Source: Gammaproteobacteria bacterium (lineage in GTDB: Bacteria; Pseudomonadota; Gammaproteobacteria; Competibacterales; Competibacteraceae). Taken from it: DNA of 64,000 nt. The translations under genes were made by a program, and so were the position numbers. Positions 8,930 to 17,595 of this stretch are shown here, one piece after another. The notes under the pieces were generated by a model. That model ran no database searches and was not told where the DNA came from. It worked only from the letters and a program-made list of their open reading frames with translations. Location: the NCBI GenBank assembly GCA_024235035.1, contig JACKNE010000007.1, forward strand, positions 124,001-188,000. Direction: 5' to 3'. Position 1 is the stretch's first letter; each line of letters begins with the position of its first letter.

Positions 8930-9030
8930 CAGTCCTTTTAGGTCATTCAGTATGTCTCAAAAATGGCACTTATCTTGCTGGAAAATTTTTTCCATGCCGA
9001 TAATTTGGATCGTTGGTTTAATACGTATCC

Positions 9031-9454
9031 GTTTACCCACAATTCATCCATTTCCAGCATAGACAGCACGAGTAGCCTCAAAAGCAATGGCAAACGCTCT
9101 GACTTTTTGCAGGCCTTCCCAGATCGCTTTAGGGCTGGGAGACGCGTCGTGCTTGCGGCCTAGAAAGCTCCCAAAGCCGGGGGGCGATCAGCCGCACCAT
9201 TTGCCCCAAGGAGGGCGGGGTTTCTGGGGGTTTCGTGCGATGAGTGACGATCCAGGCGGCCTGCCATTCCTCGGGATCGAACACCACGTTGCAGGGCAGG
9301 TTCGGGCAGTCGCGGCCCCAAGTGACCACGTGCAGAATGCGCCAAGCGATGATCAGATAAAGCACCAGCGCCCGCTCCAAGCGTTCGAACATCCCCATTT
9401 GCAACGCCTCAACCCGGCAGCCCACTTTCCAAATCTGGAAGAAAATTTCGCTCA
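9031..9454. repeat. Direct repeat, right copy (transposase 3' portion)
   Basis: This is the second copy of the 5521-5942 repeat, in the same orientation and two bases longer because its G run has six rather than four residues (9179-9184). Left of 9031 the sequences of the two copies diverge, apart from a possible shared TATCC. The pair could recombine to delete the cargo. Confidence 0.95.
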
Positions 9455-9734
9455 GCCAACGTTTGCGATACCAATCAATGAGCTGAACCACATCCTCCAG
9501 GGTTTCCGCCGACCGGTTGGTCAGCAGTCGCCACACCAGCGCCGGTTGACCGGCGGGGGGCTGTTCTTCCCGGGCCAGGAGCGCGGTCACCGTCACCGCC
9601 GGTTGGCCGTGATGGGCCGGCAGGGTCGCCGCTTGACGAGACAAGGTCTGGCGCACCCAGCACGCGGGGCGGTCCGGGGCGGCGGGCAGGGTGAAGAAGT
9701 GAGAGAAGTACCGTTGAAGGCGGTGCAGCAGATA
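9044..9734 (-). pseudogene. Tn5-like (IS4 family) transposase, N-terminally truncated and frameshifted
   Basis: This remnant keeps the part missing from the left copy. It reads FFTLPAAPDRPA, then AVTVTALLAREEQPPAG, VWRLLTNRSAETLEDVVQLI and the complete YREK signature in WYRKRWLSEIFFQIWKVG (Tyr, Arg, catalytic Glu and Lys at the family spacing). The frame is closed upstream by a stop at 9735-9737, and the N-terminal DNA-binding part and first catalytic Asp are absent. Near the C-terminus the G run at 9179-9184 has one base too many, which throws the end out of frame; the family C-terminus FGSFLGRK is found in another frame. The open part alone (9129-9656 from a GTG) could encode 175 residues but is unlikely to be active. 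Confidence 0.88.
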
Positions 9735-10403
9735 CTATCGCAGGACCTGCTATGGCAGCGACATTGAGGCGTTCTGCTAGGGTTAGGAGCAGGTTTTCCG
9801 GAGCGGCGGACATCGTTTGCCTGTTGCGACCCTCTGTGTAGGATGATTGCCTCGAAATTTGGAGCAAAAAGCTTGCAGTGTCGAAGATGCTCAGTATAAT
9901 ACACTGTCATTCTTAAATCGTTCAAACCTTGATTAACCTATGGTAACCAAGGTAACTAGAGTGATCTATAGTGTTATCTTCTTAATGCATTTTCGAAAAT
10001 CTGGTTTTGTAGATTTGGAAATATTCCAATAAAAAAGACTGGGATTACCCGGCCGATAACCACCAAGAGAGGGGCATGCGATAAATTCCATAAGGTCAAA
10101 AGCCTGCTGCATAGCACCCATTACAGGATTTTGGATCAAAACCAATACCCCCAATCCCCAATCCTGCCTCCAGGACCGGTCCTTGTGGATCGGTCTTTTT
10201 ATTTCTGTCTGGTTTTTTAAGAGCTTTCGACAAGCGCAGCGCAATCCAGCGATCCACGGTCTTTTTCCTGTCTATTGATTGCAGTGTTTTAAAAAAGATA
10301 TTTATAAATCAGCTGTGTGAGAAAAAGAGAGCGGGAATTTCTGAATGTAATCTACGCAAATCTTTAGTCTGTTTTATGAATCGATGGGAGAGGCTTCATT
10401 AGG
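9735..10403. other. Gene-free stretch right of the transposase remnant
   Basis: No convincing coding region is present here. The left part (to about 9850) is GC-rich and may be the decayed rest of the insertion sequence; the right part is AT-rich. The only clear structure is a plus-strand terminator-like hairpin at 10174-10200 that has no gene in front of it. A 92-codon minus-strand frame (9966-10244) overlaps the hairpin and has no ribosome site, so I do not call it. Confidence 0.6.
10174..10200 (+). terminator. Orphan intrinsic terminator
   Basis: A 9-bp stem, GACCGGTCC and GGATCGGTC (one G-T wobble) around a TTGT loop, is followed immediately by TTTTTATTT on the plus strand. No plus-strand protein gene precedes it within several hundred bases, so it may end a small RNA or be left over from a lost gene. 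Confidence 0.65.
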
Positions 10404-10706
10404 ATGTTGATGACTATTGCCAAATTCCAGGCGCGTCCTGAAGCTAGACTGAAGTTGCTGGAACTGGCGCAAGCACTGGTTGAGCATTCGCGCACCGAGG
10501 CTGGTTGTTTGGAGTACGGTTGCTATCAAGACACTGCGAACGGTGACCGACTGCTACTAGTTGGACGTTGGATCAGCCAGGAAGTCTTGGAAAGCCATTA
10601 TGAGAATGCGCGCTTCCGGGAGTTGGTCACCCGGTTTGCGGATTTGGTGGTAGAGGCGCCACCCTCGGTCAGCCTCTACGAAGTAGTGGAAATGGATTGC
10701 CTTTGA
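10404..10706 (+). CDS. Antibiotic biosynthesis monooxygenase (ABM/YgiN-like) domain protein
   Basis: This 100-residue, single-domain protein has the dimeric ferredoxin-like ABM fold. It begins MTIAKFQARPEARLKLLEL, followed by VEHSRTEAGCLEYGCYQD, which matches the family pattern of a strand, a long helix and the E-x-G-C-x-x-Y turn. The middle LLLVGRWISQEVLESHYENARFREL is also typical. Relatives such as YgiN act on quinols, while others degrade heme or oxidise polyketides; the substrate here is not predictable. The start may be at 10404 or at the ATG 6 bp downstream. It stands alone, convergent with the acyl carrier protein gene that ends 55 bp away. Confidence 0.88.
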   Translation: MLMTIAKFQARPEARLKLLELAQALVEHSRTEAGCLEYGCYQDTANGDRLLLVGRWISQEVLESHYENARFRELVTRFADLVVEAPPSVSLYEVVEMDCL

Positions 10707-10761
10707 TGCTGGGCCAAGCCATGCACGATGCACGCGTAGGAATCGGCGAAGCAGTTCACAA

Positions 10762-11028
10762 TTAAGCTACCGAATTAAGACGCTCGGCCAAGTAGCGTTC
10801 GCAGCCTGCTAGCGTGGACAACTTGGGGTAGTCGAAATCGAAAATTGTGACACTCAAATCTTTCTCTAGGCTCATCATCAACCGGAGGAAGTCAATGGAG
10901 TCCAGCTCAAGTTGATCGTGAAAACTGATGTCAGGATGAAGCGTTTGGGTGTCGGCATTCGGTATGACATCGCTCAGAGTGCGCAGAATCGTATCGCGAA
11001 TCTGCTCGTTGCTTATGGTATTCATCAT
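10762..11028 (-). CDS. Acyl carrier protein
   Basis: This is a small acidic helical carrier of 88 residues. The motif LELDSIDFLRLMMSLEK contains the serine that receives the 4'-phosphopantetheine arm, so the protein should carry acyl groups as thioesters. I start it at 11028 because GAAGGAAC lies just before this ATG; a longer in-frame extension upstream has no ribosome site. It differs from the housekeeping AcpP motif (GADSLD), suggesting a specialised carrier. It lies about 210 bp downstream of acsA on the same strand and may share its transcript. Whether it accepts acyl groups activated by the neighbouring ligase is conjecture. Confidence 0.88.
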   Translation of the reverse strand: MMNTISNEQIRDTILRTLSDVIPNADTQTLHPDISFHDQLELDSIDFLRLMMSLEKDLSVTIFDFDYPKLSTLAGCERYLAERLNSVA

Positions 11029-11237
11029 ATTGTTCCTTCTCATGAGTAAGGGAAATTGGATCCAGCCTCGTTTCATCGCTATCGGCATGCTGCATCGCAA
11101 CATGAGTTTTGCATTGATCGTTCAAAAAAGCAAGCGACCCTGCATTTGGGTTAGATGAAATAAGCAAATTTAAAGCCAAATATTGTTTTCTCTGCCGATA
11201 GTCATCACTTTTACTCATAAGAATTAGAATAAACTGC

Positions 11238-12998
11238 CTATTCATCACCGGAATTTTCGGGATATTCGCCTTCCAGGGTTGAAAGGTCGCCCAGTGGTAC
11301 TCCTAACTCGCGAGCGCGCAACAACCGGCGCATGATCTTGCCGCTGCGTGTCTTTGGCAAATCAGGCAGAAATTCCAGCTCCCGCGGCGCCACCGCCGGC
11401 CCCAGGCGGGTGCGGGCGAAGCCGAGCAATTCCTTACGCAGCGCATCACTAGGCTCATAGCCAGGCTTCAGCGCTACGAAAACTTTGATGATTTGGCCGG
11501 CAAACTCGTCTGGCTTGCCGATCATGCCGGCTTCAACCACCGCCGGATGTTCCATCAGTATATTCTCTACCTCAAATGGGCCGATCAGATGGCCTGCGGT
11601 TTTGATTACATCGTCGTTGCGGCCGACAAACCAGAAATAGCCATCAGCATCACAGGTCGCCAGATCGCCGCTCAGATACCAACCATCGGCGAAACATCGT
11701 TGGTAACGTTCCTCATCATCCAGATAACCCCGGAACATAGAGGGCCAACCTGTTCGCAACGCCAGCTCCCCTTCCTCGCCCGGCTCCAGTCGGTCCACAC
11801 GGTCATCAGATCGGCGCCGAACAATCGCGGCTTCGATGCCTGGCAGTGGTCGCCCCATGGAGCCAGGCCGAATATCGAGGGCGCGGTAGTTGGCGATCAT
11901 GATAGCCCCGGTTTCGGTCTGCCACCAGGTATCGTGGAACGGTCGACCTAGAGTAGCCAACCCCCAGATCACTCCTTCGGGATTCAACGGTTCACCGACG
12001 CTAGCCACTAATCTTAATGCGCTTAAATCATGCTCCCGCACGGTTTTGGCGCCAACCTTCATCAGCATCCGGATCGCCGTCGGAGCGGTGTACCAGATAT
12101 TGACCCGCTCCCGCTCCAAGATGGCGTACCAGCGCCGGGCATCGAATTCTGCCTCGTCCACCACCAGGGTTGCACCATTGGCCAGAGGTGCGATGATGCC
12201 GTAGGAGACACCGGTGACCCAACCAGGATCGGCGGTACACCAGTAAATATCGCCAGGCCGCAGATCTAATACCCAACGTCCGGTCAATTGGTGAGCGATC
12301 ACTGCTTGGTGAACATGGATCGCACCTTTGGGGGCGCCGGTAGTTCCGCTGGTGAAATGCAGCAAAGCCCAATCTTCGGGTTGGGTGCGAGGTGGAGGTC
12401 GGTGGTCCGATTCAGCTTCCAGTAGGGCATGGAAAGAGTAAAGACCGAGTTCAGCTTCACGGCTGTCGGTGAGCAGCACGTACTGCAAATCGGGCAATTC
12501 ACCACGCTGTTTCCGAACCTTGCGCTGATAGAGCAGAGTCGTCGTGATCAGTACTCGCGCTCGACTTTTAGCCAGACGCACTCGGATTGGCTCCGGGCCG
12601 AAAGCAGAGAAGAGAGGGCAGAAGACGGCGCCAACCTTTAAGACACCCAACGCGGTGATATAGAGCTCAGGAATCCGTCCGGCCAGGATACAAACCCGTT
12701 CGCCGGGGGCGATGCCCAGACGCTCCAAGCTATTGGCAAAACGGTCGCTCAATCGGGCCAGTTCAGCATAGCTGAGATCCTGTCGCTCACCGTTCTTACC
12801 CAACCAGCGCAATGCGATCGCTTCGCCGCGACCGGCAATGACCCAGCGGTCTACAGCCTCGAAGGCTATATTCAAACCACCATTGGGCGAGCCTACCCAT
12901 TCAGCGCAGGCTGCCTCCCAGGAGAAAGCAGCCTGCATCGCCGAATAGTCGGCGAGGTTCGGAGTCGGTTCATTGGGATTCGGAATTTGACCTATCAT
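11238..12998 (-). CDS. acsA: Acetyl-CoA synthetase, AMP-forming (AcsA type)
   Basis: AcsA activates acetate with ATP and CoA through acetyl-AMP. The 586-residue protein has the ANL-family motifs: LLHFTSGTTGAPKGA (phosphate loop), HDTWWQTETG, then GWYLSGDLATCDADGYFWFVGRNDD with the hinge aspartate, and LPKTRSGKIMRRLLR, whose lysine is the catalytic and acetylation-controlled residue. The sequence SVGEPLNPEGVIWG resembles the shorter AcsA of Bacillus more than the 650-residue Acs of E. coli. I start at 12998 because GGAGAG precedes this ATG; a 27-codon upstream extension lacks a ribosome site. The divergent neighbour is a PatZ-like acetyltransferase, a known regulator of acetyl-CoA synthetase, which supports the assignment. 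Confidence 0.93.
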   Translation of the reverse strand: MIGQIPNPNEPTPNLADYSAMQAAFSWEAACAEWVGSPNGGLNIAFEAVDRWVIAGRGEAIALRWLGKNGERQDLSYAELARLSDRFANSLERLGIAPGERVCILAGRIPELYITALGVLKVGAVFCPLFSAFGPEPIRVRLAKSRARVLITTTLLYQRKVRKQRGELPDLQYVLLTDSREAELGLYSFHALLEAESDHRPPPRTQPEDWALLHFTSGTTGAPKGAIHVHQAVIAHQLTGRWVLDLRPGDIYWCTADPGWVTGVSYGIIAPLANGATLVVDEAEFDARRWYAILERERVNIWYTAPTAIRMLMKVGAKTVREHDLSALRLVASVGEPLNPEGVIWGLATLGRPFHDTWWQTETGAIMIANYRALDIRPGSMGRPLPGIEAAIVRRRSDDRVDRLEPGEEGELALRTGWPSMFRGYLDDEERYQRCFADGWYLSGDLATCDADGYFWFVGRNDDVIKTAGHLIGPFEVENILMEHPAVVEAGMIGKPDEFAGQIIKVFVALKPGYEPSDALRKELLGFARTRLGPAVAPRELEFLPDLPKTRSGKIMRRLLRARELGVPLGDLSTLEGEYPENSGDE

Positions 12999-13102
12999 CT
13001 TGATCTCTCCAAGCGCCTTTCGACGAATCAGGTTATCATTAAACCATTCTGACTCGATCGACTGGCCCAATTTCGGCACTGGTCCTCGCCTGAGACCCGC
13101 TC
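12999..13102. promoter_or_regulatory. Divergent promoter region between acsA and patZ
   Basis: The 104 bp between the two starts must contain the promoters or leader sequences of both genes, possibly allowing joint control of acetate activation and its inactivating acetyltransferase. The acsA ribosome site GGAGAG is visible on the minus strand. I could not identify a confident -10/-35 pair or an operator. Confidence 0.5.
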
Positions 13103-15799
13103 ATGACCATTCGTAATCTCAAATATCTATTCAACCCTTGCTCCATTGCGGTCATCGGTCGCGGCAAACAGCCTGGTGGTTCCGACGCCACCGTGGAATT
13201 CAATCTGATCGAAGGCGGTTTCAAAGGACCGGTAATGCCAGTCAATCCGGATCACCGCTCCATTTCCGGGGTGCTGGCTTACCGGGATATCGCCAGCTTA
13301 CCAGTAACCCCAGACTTGGCTATTTTGACCACGCCGCTCGATGAAGCGCCGGCTCTCATCGATGAACTCGGGCAACGCGGTACACGGGCTGTATTGTTGT
13401 TGAGTCGGGAAGTATTGCAGGATCATCGTGGCGCCAAGCCCGCATTGCTCGATCAGGACATGTTGCGCAAATACCCAGATAATGGGGAGGCGCTGAAGCA
13501 GAAAATTCTCGATACTGCCAAGCCTTATTTGCTGCGGGTCATGGGGCCGGACCACCTCGGCTATGTGGTGCCATCGGCCCATGTCAACGCCAGTTTGAGC
13601 GGCAATCGGCCGCTGGCCGGCCATATTGCGTTACTGTGTCAATCAGCGGCAGTGATGCGCAGCGTGATCGACTGGGCGACCAGCCGTAATATCGGTTTCT
13701 CCTATGTCATTTCAGTAGGCATTCGCTGGGACGTGGATTTTGGTGATCTGCTGGACTACCTGTTGCGAGACTCGCATACCCATGCCATCTTGATGTATAT
13801 GGAGAGTACTCGCAACCGCCGTAAATTTGTGTCCGCGGCCCGTGCCGCTGCTCGAGTCAAACCGGTGATCGTCCTTAAGCCTCGTGATTTTCGCACTGGC
13901 CCAGTTGAGGATGCGGTTTACGATGCTGTGTTTCAGCGTGCAGGCATCCTAAGAGTGAACAATATCGAACAATTGTTCGGTGCGGCAGAGACGCTGGCCA
14001 CCGCCAAGCCAGTCTATAGTGATCGACTGACGATTGTCAGTAATAGTTACAGTCTGGCGCTGATGACCAGTGATACCTTGCAACGCTATGGTGGCCATCG
14101 GGCTGAAATCAGCGAAGCGACTCGCGAGCAAGTGGCGCAAACCTGCCGGCCGGGCTATGCAATCGAGAATCCGGTGGATCTTGGTGACACAGCTGGTCCT
14201 GATGAATACGGAAAATCCCTGGATCTGCTATTGCAAGAGCCGGGAGCGGATGGAGTGCTGGTGATTCACGCTCCAGGTTCGACGGACCGTTCCCTGGACT
14301 GCTCTAGGGCGGTGGTCGAGCGTGCGGTCAAAAGCCGCCGGATGGTGATGACGTGCTGGCTGGGTGAGTCATCTGCGGAACCCGCGCGCGAACTGTTCAA
14401 GAACGCCCATATTCCGACCTACGAAGCGCCTGACGAAGCAGTTGAGGCATTCATGCGGCTCGCTCAGTATCGGCGTAATCAAGAGTTATTGATGGAGACC
14501 CCGCCTTCGGTGCCCGAGGAGTTCACACCGGATATCGAGACAGCGCGCCGGATTATCCAGATTGCGCTGACTGCTGGTCGTCAACGATTGAACGCCTACG
14601 AGGCCAGCCAAGTCCTGAGCGCCTACGAAATCCCCACTGTACCCTTGCAATTTGCTGCCACTCCGGAGGCGGTGACTGACGTCGCATTGGAACTGGAAGG
14701 GCCGGTCGCGCTCAAGATCCTTTCACCTGACATCACCAACAAATCCGATGTCGGTGGAGTGGCGTTTAGTCTGAAGAATCCATTAGAAGTGTTGGTGGCG
14801 GCGACCGAGATGCTGCGGCGAGTGCGCGATCTAGCTCCAGAAGCGGTCATCGACGGTTTCGCTGTGCAACCGATGCATTACCGGCATAACGTCTACGAAC
14901 TGATGATGGGGGTACGGACCGGCAAACGATTCGGACCGGTGATCTTCTTCGGTCAAGGTGGCACTGAAGCCGGGGTGATCGATGATGTCGCCTATGCGCT
15001 ACCGCCGTTGAACATGCAGTTGGCTCGCGATTTGATATGGCGAACCCGGCTGTATCGTCGCCTCAGCACCAATCGTGCACGGCCGGTTGACTTGGACGCC
15101 ATCGCGTTGACCCTGATCAAGATCTCACAAATGGTGATTGATCTTGCGGAAGTCGTTGAATTAGATATCAATCCGATTTGGCTGAATTCGGATGGGCTGC
15201 TGGCGCTGGATGCCAACGTGCTCATTGAGCCTAACAGCGAGCCACCAGCGAAACGACTAGCGATTTTACCCTATCCCAAGCAGATGGAGCGGCATTATAC
15301 CCTGCCGGATGGCCGCTCTTTCCTGATGCGGCCGATTTTGCCAGAAGACGAACCGGAGTTGCGGAATCTGGTGAGAAGAATGCCGGCGGAGGACGTGCGG
15401 ATGCGGTTTTTCCAGCCGATTCGGGAATTATCGCATGAGATGGCGGCGCGATTGACTCAGCTTGATTACGAACGCGAGATGGCTTTCATCGTGACCGATC
15501 CGGACAGTATTGCCGGTAAAGGCAAAATTTGGGGGGTGGTGCGTTGCAATGCTGATCCAGACATGGAAAAGGCCGAGTATGCGATCTTGGTGGATCGGGC
15601 TATGACCGGAATCGGACTGGGGCCCATGTTGATGCGTTATATCATCCAATACGCCAAGCAGCAGGGTATCAAGGAAATCTACGGTGAGGTCTTACGGGAG
15701 AATGAGTCGATGCTTCGGCTTAACCGGGCACTCAATTTCAAGGTTGAAGCGACACTCGACGACCCCGGGGTCTTGCATGTGAAGTTGCCGCTAGTTTGA
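13103..15799 (+). CDS. patZ: PatZ-type protein lysine acetyltransferase (ADP-forming acyl-CoA synthetase-like plus GNAT)
   Basis: PatZ-type enzymes use acetyl-CoA to acetylate, and so switch off, acetyl-CoA synthetase. The 898-residue length and order are typical: a CoA-binding domain beginning LFNPCSIAVIGRGKQPGG, succinyl-CoA-ligase-like domains, an ATP-grasp part (VALKILSPDITNKSDVGGV) and a C-terminal GNAT domain (about residues 740-898) with the acetyl-CoA loop TGIGLGPMLMRYIIQYA. In true ADP-forming synthetases a catalytic His follows the KPVIVLK strand. Here that segment reads KPRDFRTGPVEDAVYDAVFQ without it, as in PatZ, so the large domain is probably regulatory. It is divergently transcribed from acsA, its likely target. 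Confidence 0.93.
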   Translation: MTIRNLKYLFNPCSIAVIGRGKQPGGSDATVEFNLIEGGFKGPVMPVNPDHRSISGVLAYRDIASLPVTPDLAILTTPLDEAPALIDELGQRGTRAVLLLSREVLQDHRGAKPALLDQDMLRKYPDNGEALKQKILDTAKPYLLRVMGPDHLGYVVPSAHVNASLSGNRPLAGHIALLCQSAAVMRSVIDWATSRNIGFSYVISVGIRWDVDFGDLLDYLLRDSHTHAILMYMESTRNRRKFVSAARAAARVKPVIVLKPRDFRTGPVEDAVYDAVFQRAGILRVNNIEQLFGAAETLATAKPVYSDRLTIVSNSYSLALMTSDTLQRYGGHRAEISEATREQVAQTCRPGYAIENPVDLGDTAGPDEYGKSLDLLLQEPGADGVLVIHAPGSTDRSLDCSRAVVERAVKSRRMVMTCWLGESSAEPARELFKNAHIPTYEAPDEAVEAFMRLAQYRRNQELLMETPPSVPEEFTPDIETARRIIQIALTAGRQRLNAYEASQVLSAYEIPTVPLQFAATPEAVTDVALELEGPVALKILSPDITNKSDVGGVAFSLKNPLEVLVAATEMLRRVRDLAPEAVIDGFAVQPMHYRHNVYELMMGVRTGKRFGPVIFFGQGGTEAGVIDDVAYALPPLNMQLARDLIWRTRLYRRLSTNRARPVDLDAIALTLIKISQMVIDLAEVVELDINPIWLNSDGLLALDANVLIEPNSEPPAKRLAILPYPKQMERHYTLPDGRSFLMRPILPEDEPELRNLVRRMPAEDVRMRFFQPIRELSHEMAARLTQLDYEREMAFIVTDPDSIAGKGKIWGVVRCNADPDMEKAEYAILVDRAMTGIGLGPMLMRYIIQYAKQQGIKEIYGEVLRENESMLRLNRALNFKVEATLDDPGVLHVKLPLV

Positions 15800-15910
15800 A
15801 GTATTGCAGCTAGAAAATACTTTTTCCTAAATTAGGGAGCAAAAAAAGTAGGGGTTTGAGACGATGAGGCGACCATGGTTTTTCGGCCATCATGAGTAGG
15901 AGGCAGGGTC

Positions 15911-16738
15911 GTGAATGAATCCGACCGTCGTGCATCAGCCCGACGACACACGGCGAAATTGCTGAAGATGTTGCGTGGCTACGGTCCTAAGGAATCGCTG
16001 CCCGCTGCTGAAAACCGGGCTGTGGTCACTAAGCTGGCGAACGTTCGCTCTGCTTTCTCCTCCCCCTCGCCTCAAGGCGAGGGGGAGTCCGACCCTTCGT
16101 GGTCTCTTAAAGCCTCCCCTTTGTCTACCCTCAAGGAAGAGGAGAAAAGCGTAGAGGACGGGCAGTCGACGACTGCTAGCTCAAAACCGGCGATGGTGGC
16201 CGACACTAAGGTTTCTTATATTCAGTGGACGGAGGCGCCCCCAGATCGACCATCGCTTACCTCTCGATCCCATTCATTACAGCGGTCTCTCATACACCGT
16301 TCCATTCCGTCGGTCGGTGAGAGTTTGCACCAGCAACCCGGCGTACTGGGACAGTTGATGATGCGGGTCGACCAATGGGCGCAATCCAGCCGGATTTTCC
16401 AGGCTTATCTACCGCCACATCTGCGCGAACATGTCGTGCTGGTCCGGATGGATGAGGAGGCATGGACCGTGCGGACCGATTCAGCCAGTTGGGCGACCCG
16501 GTTGCGCTATAAGCTGTATGACATTCGTCAGATGCTCGGCCAGCAACTCGGTATCGCGCTGCCCAAGCCACATATCCGAGTGGAGCCAGCGATGACTTCC
16601 TTTGCGTTGCGACGGCGACGATTGACGCTGACTCAGGAGAGCGCCCGATTGCTTAAGCAGACCGCACATAATGAACCCGATCCGCGCTTGAGCGCCGCCT
16701 TGCTCCGACTGGCGCAACATACCGATCCAGAAGGCTGA
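15911..16738 (+). CDS. DciA-like (DUF721) protein with a repeat-derived insert
   Basis: The C-terminal half has the DUF721 pattern: LREHVVLVRMDEEAWTVRTDSAS then WATRLRYKLYDIRQMLGQQ. The family includes DciA, which helps load the replicative helicase in bacteria lacking DnaC-type loaders. The protein is long (275 residues) because of a Pro/Ser/Glu-rich segment around residues 48-100. Its DNA includes a perfect 12-bp inverted repeat (16060-16087), so a mobile palindromic element has probably been absorbed in frame. A GTG start with AGGAGG 7 nt upstream is clear. The gene stands alone, convergent with DUF484. Confidence is high for the domain and moderate for the helicase-loading role. Confidence 0.8.
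   Translation: MNESDRRASARRHTAKLLKMLRGYGPKESLPAAENRAVVTKLANVRSAFSSPSPQGEGESDPSWSLKASPLSTLKEEEKSVEDGQSTTASSKPAMVADTKVSYIQWTEAPPDRPSLTSRSHSLQRSLIHRSIPSVGESLHQQPGVLGQLMMRVDQWAQSSRIFQAYLPPHLREHVVLVRMDEEAWTVRTDSASWATRLRYKLYDIRQMLGQQLGIALPKPHIRVEPAMTSFALRRRRLTLTQESARLLKQTAHNEPDPRLSAALLRLAQHTDPEG
16060..16087. repeat. Perfect palindromic repeat inside the DciA-like gene
   Basis: CTCCCCCTCGCC and its exact complement GGCGAGGGGGAG flank a TCAA loop, giving a 12-bp hairpin inside coding sequence. It looks like a REP-type dispersed element. The surrounding reading frame is kept open. Confidence 0.85.
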
Positions 16739-16836
16739 TAGTTTCGTCTCTATTTCCACTATTTTCATATGGCTATATGGATCGAGAACGGTACGCTTTA
16801 TCGGGTTGGCCATGTCAGCATCAGCGTTCCTGTCAC

Positions 16837-17595
16837 TCACCCCCCTCGGGCTGAGGGTGGATCGGGCGTGGCTCGCCATCCTTCCGCCAGCAACCGCGCC
16901 TGCAATGCCTGGCTGACTAGCTGACCGATCCGTTCCAGGAACAAGGTTCCCACCCTAGGGTGAAAGCGGCTGGCGTCGCCACTGCCCACGGCCAGCAAGC
17001 CACGCCACTGGCCACCATCCAATGGGATCAGCGCTGCCGAGACGGCATGACAAGCGCCATCGCCAAACAAGGCGGCGGCCTGTTCCAGACTCAGCCGACC
17101 GCATTGAGGACGACCCGCATGAAAGATTTCCTCGAACAGCCCGACCACATCCGGACGCAGCAATTCGCCGACCGCACTGAGATCCACGCTTGACGGCGCG
17201 GTCAGACACAGGGCGACACAGTCAGCCTTGAATTCGTCGCGCAGGATCGCTTTGATGCCGTGTAATAACTCATCCAGGCCACCCCGCGCATCCAGCAATC
17301 CCAACGCCAGCCGCTGCACCCGCTCTGCCAATCGATCGTTGTCACGGGCGATATTGACCAGCTCCATCAGCTTGTCGTGCAAGCGCTGGACACGCTCCCG
17401 CAGCAGACGGTTTTGATATTCCAGCAGCGATACAGCTGGCCGACAAGGATGGGGAATTCGCAAGCTCTCCACCCATTCAGGATGATGGGTGAAAAAATCG
17501 GGATGATCGCGCAACCAAGCCATCATCTTGGTCTGGAAATCGAGTGATTCCAGGATTTCCAGGGTTTCCGGTGCTTCTTGTTCCTCGTTCACCAT
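16837..17595 (-). CDS. DUF484 family protein
   Basis: This 252-residue protein belongs to the GAF-like DUF484 family, usually encoded between dapF and the recombinase gene xerC. The N-terminus has FQTKMMAWLRDHPDFFTHHPEW followed by IPHPCRPAVSLLEYQNRLLRE, a coiled-coil-like stretch and a GAF-type domain ending WRGLLAVGSGDASRFHPRVG. No biochemical function is established. The gene overlaps the end of dapF by 7 bp and is surely co-transcribed. The usual next gene, xerC, is missing: the next gene is the convergent DciA-like one. Confidence 0.9.
   Translation of the reverse strand: MVNEEQEAPETLEILESLDFQTKMMAWLRDHPDFFTHHPEWVESLRIPHPCRPAVSLLEYQNRLLRERVQRLHDKLMELVNIARDNDRLAERVQRLALGLLDARGGLDELLHGIKAILRDEFKADCVALCLTAPSSVDLSAVGELLRPDVVGLFEEIFHAGRPQCGRLSLEQAAALFGDGACHAVSAALIPLDGGQWRGLLAVGSGDASRFHPRVGTLFLERIGQLVSQALQARLLAEGWRATPDPPSARGG

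Noticed and set aside
8963..9163. 66-codon plus-strand frame crossing into the right repeat
   Set aside because: It crosses the repeat boundary and changes frame use between unrelated sequences, so it is a chance frame.
9475..9925. Two overlapping minus-strand frames (130 and 110 codons) right of the cargo
   Set aside because: They are alternative frames of the transposase remnant and its GC-rich border; the frame with YREK motifs is the real one.
9966..10244. 92-codon minus-strand frame
   Set aside because: No ribosome site, no recognisable sequence, and it overlaps a plus-strand terminator hairpin.
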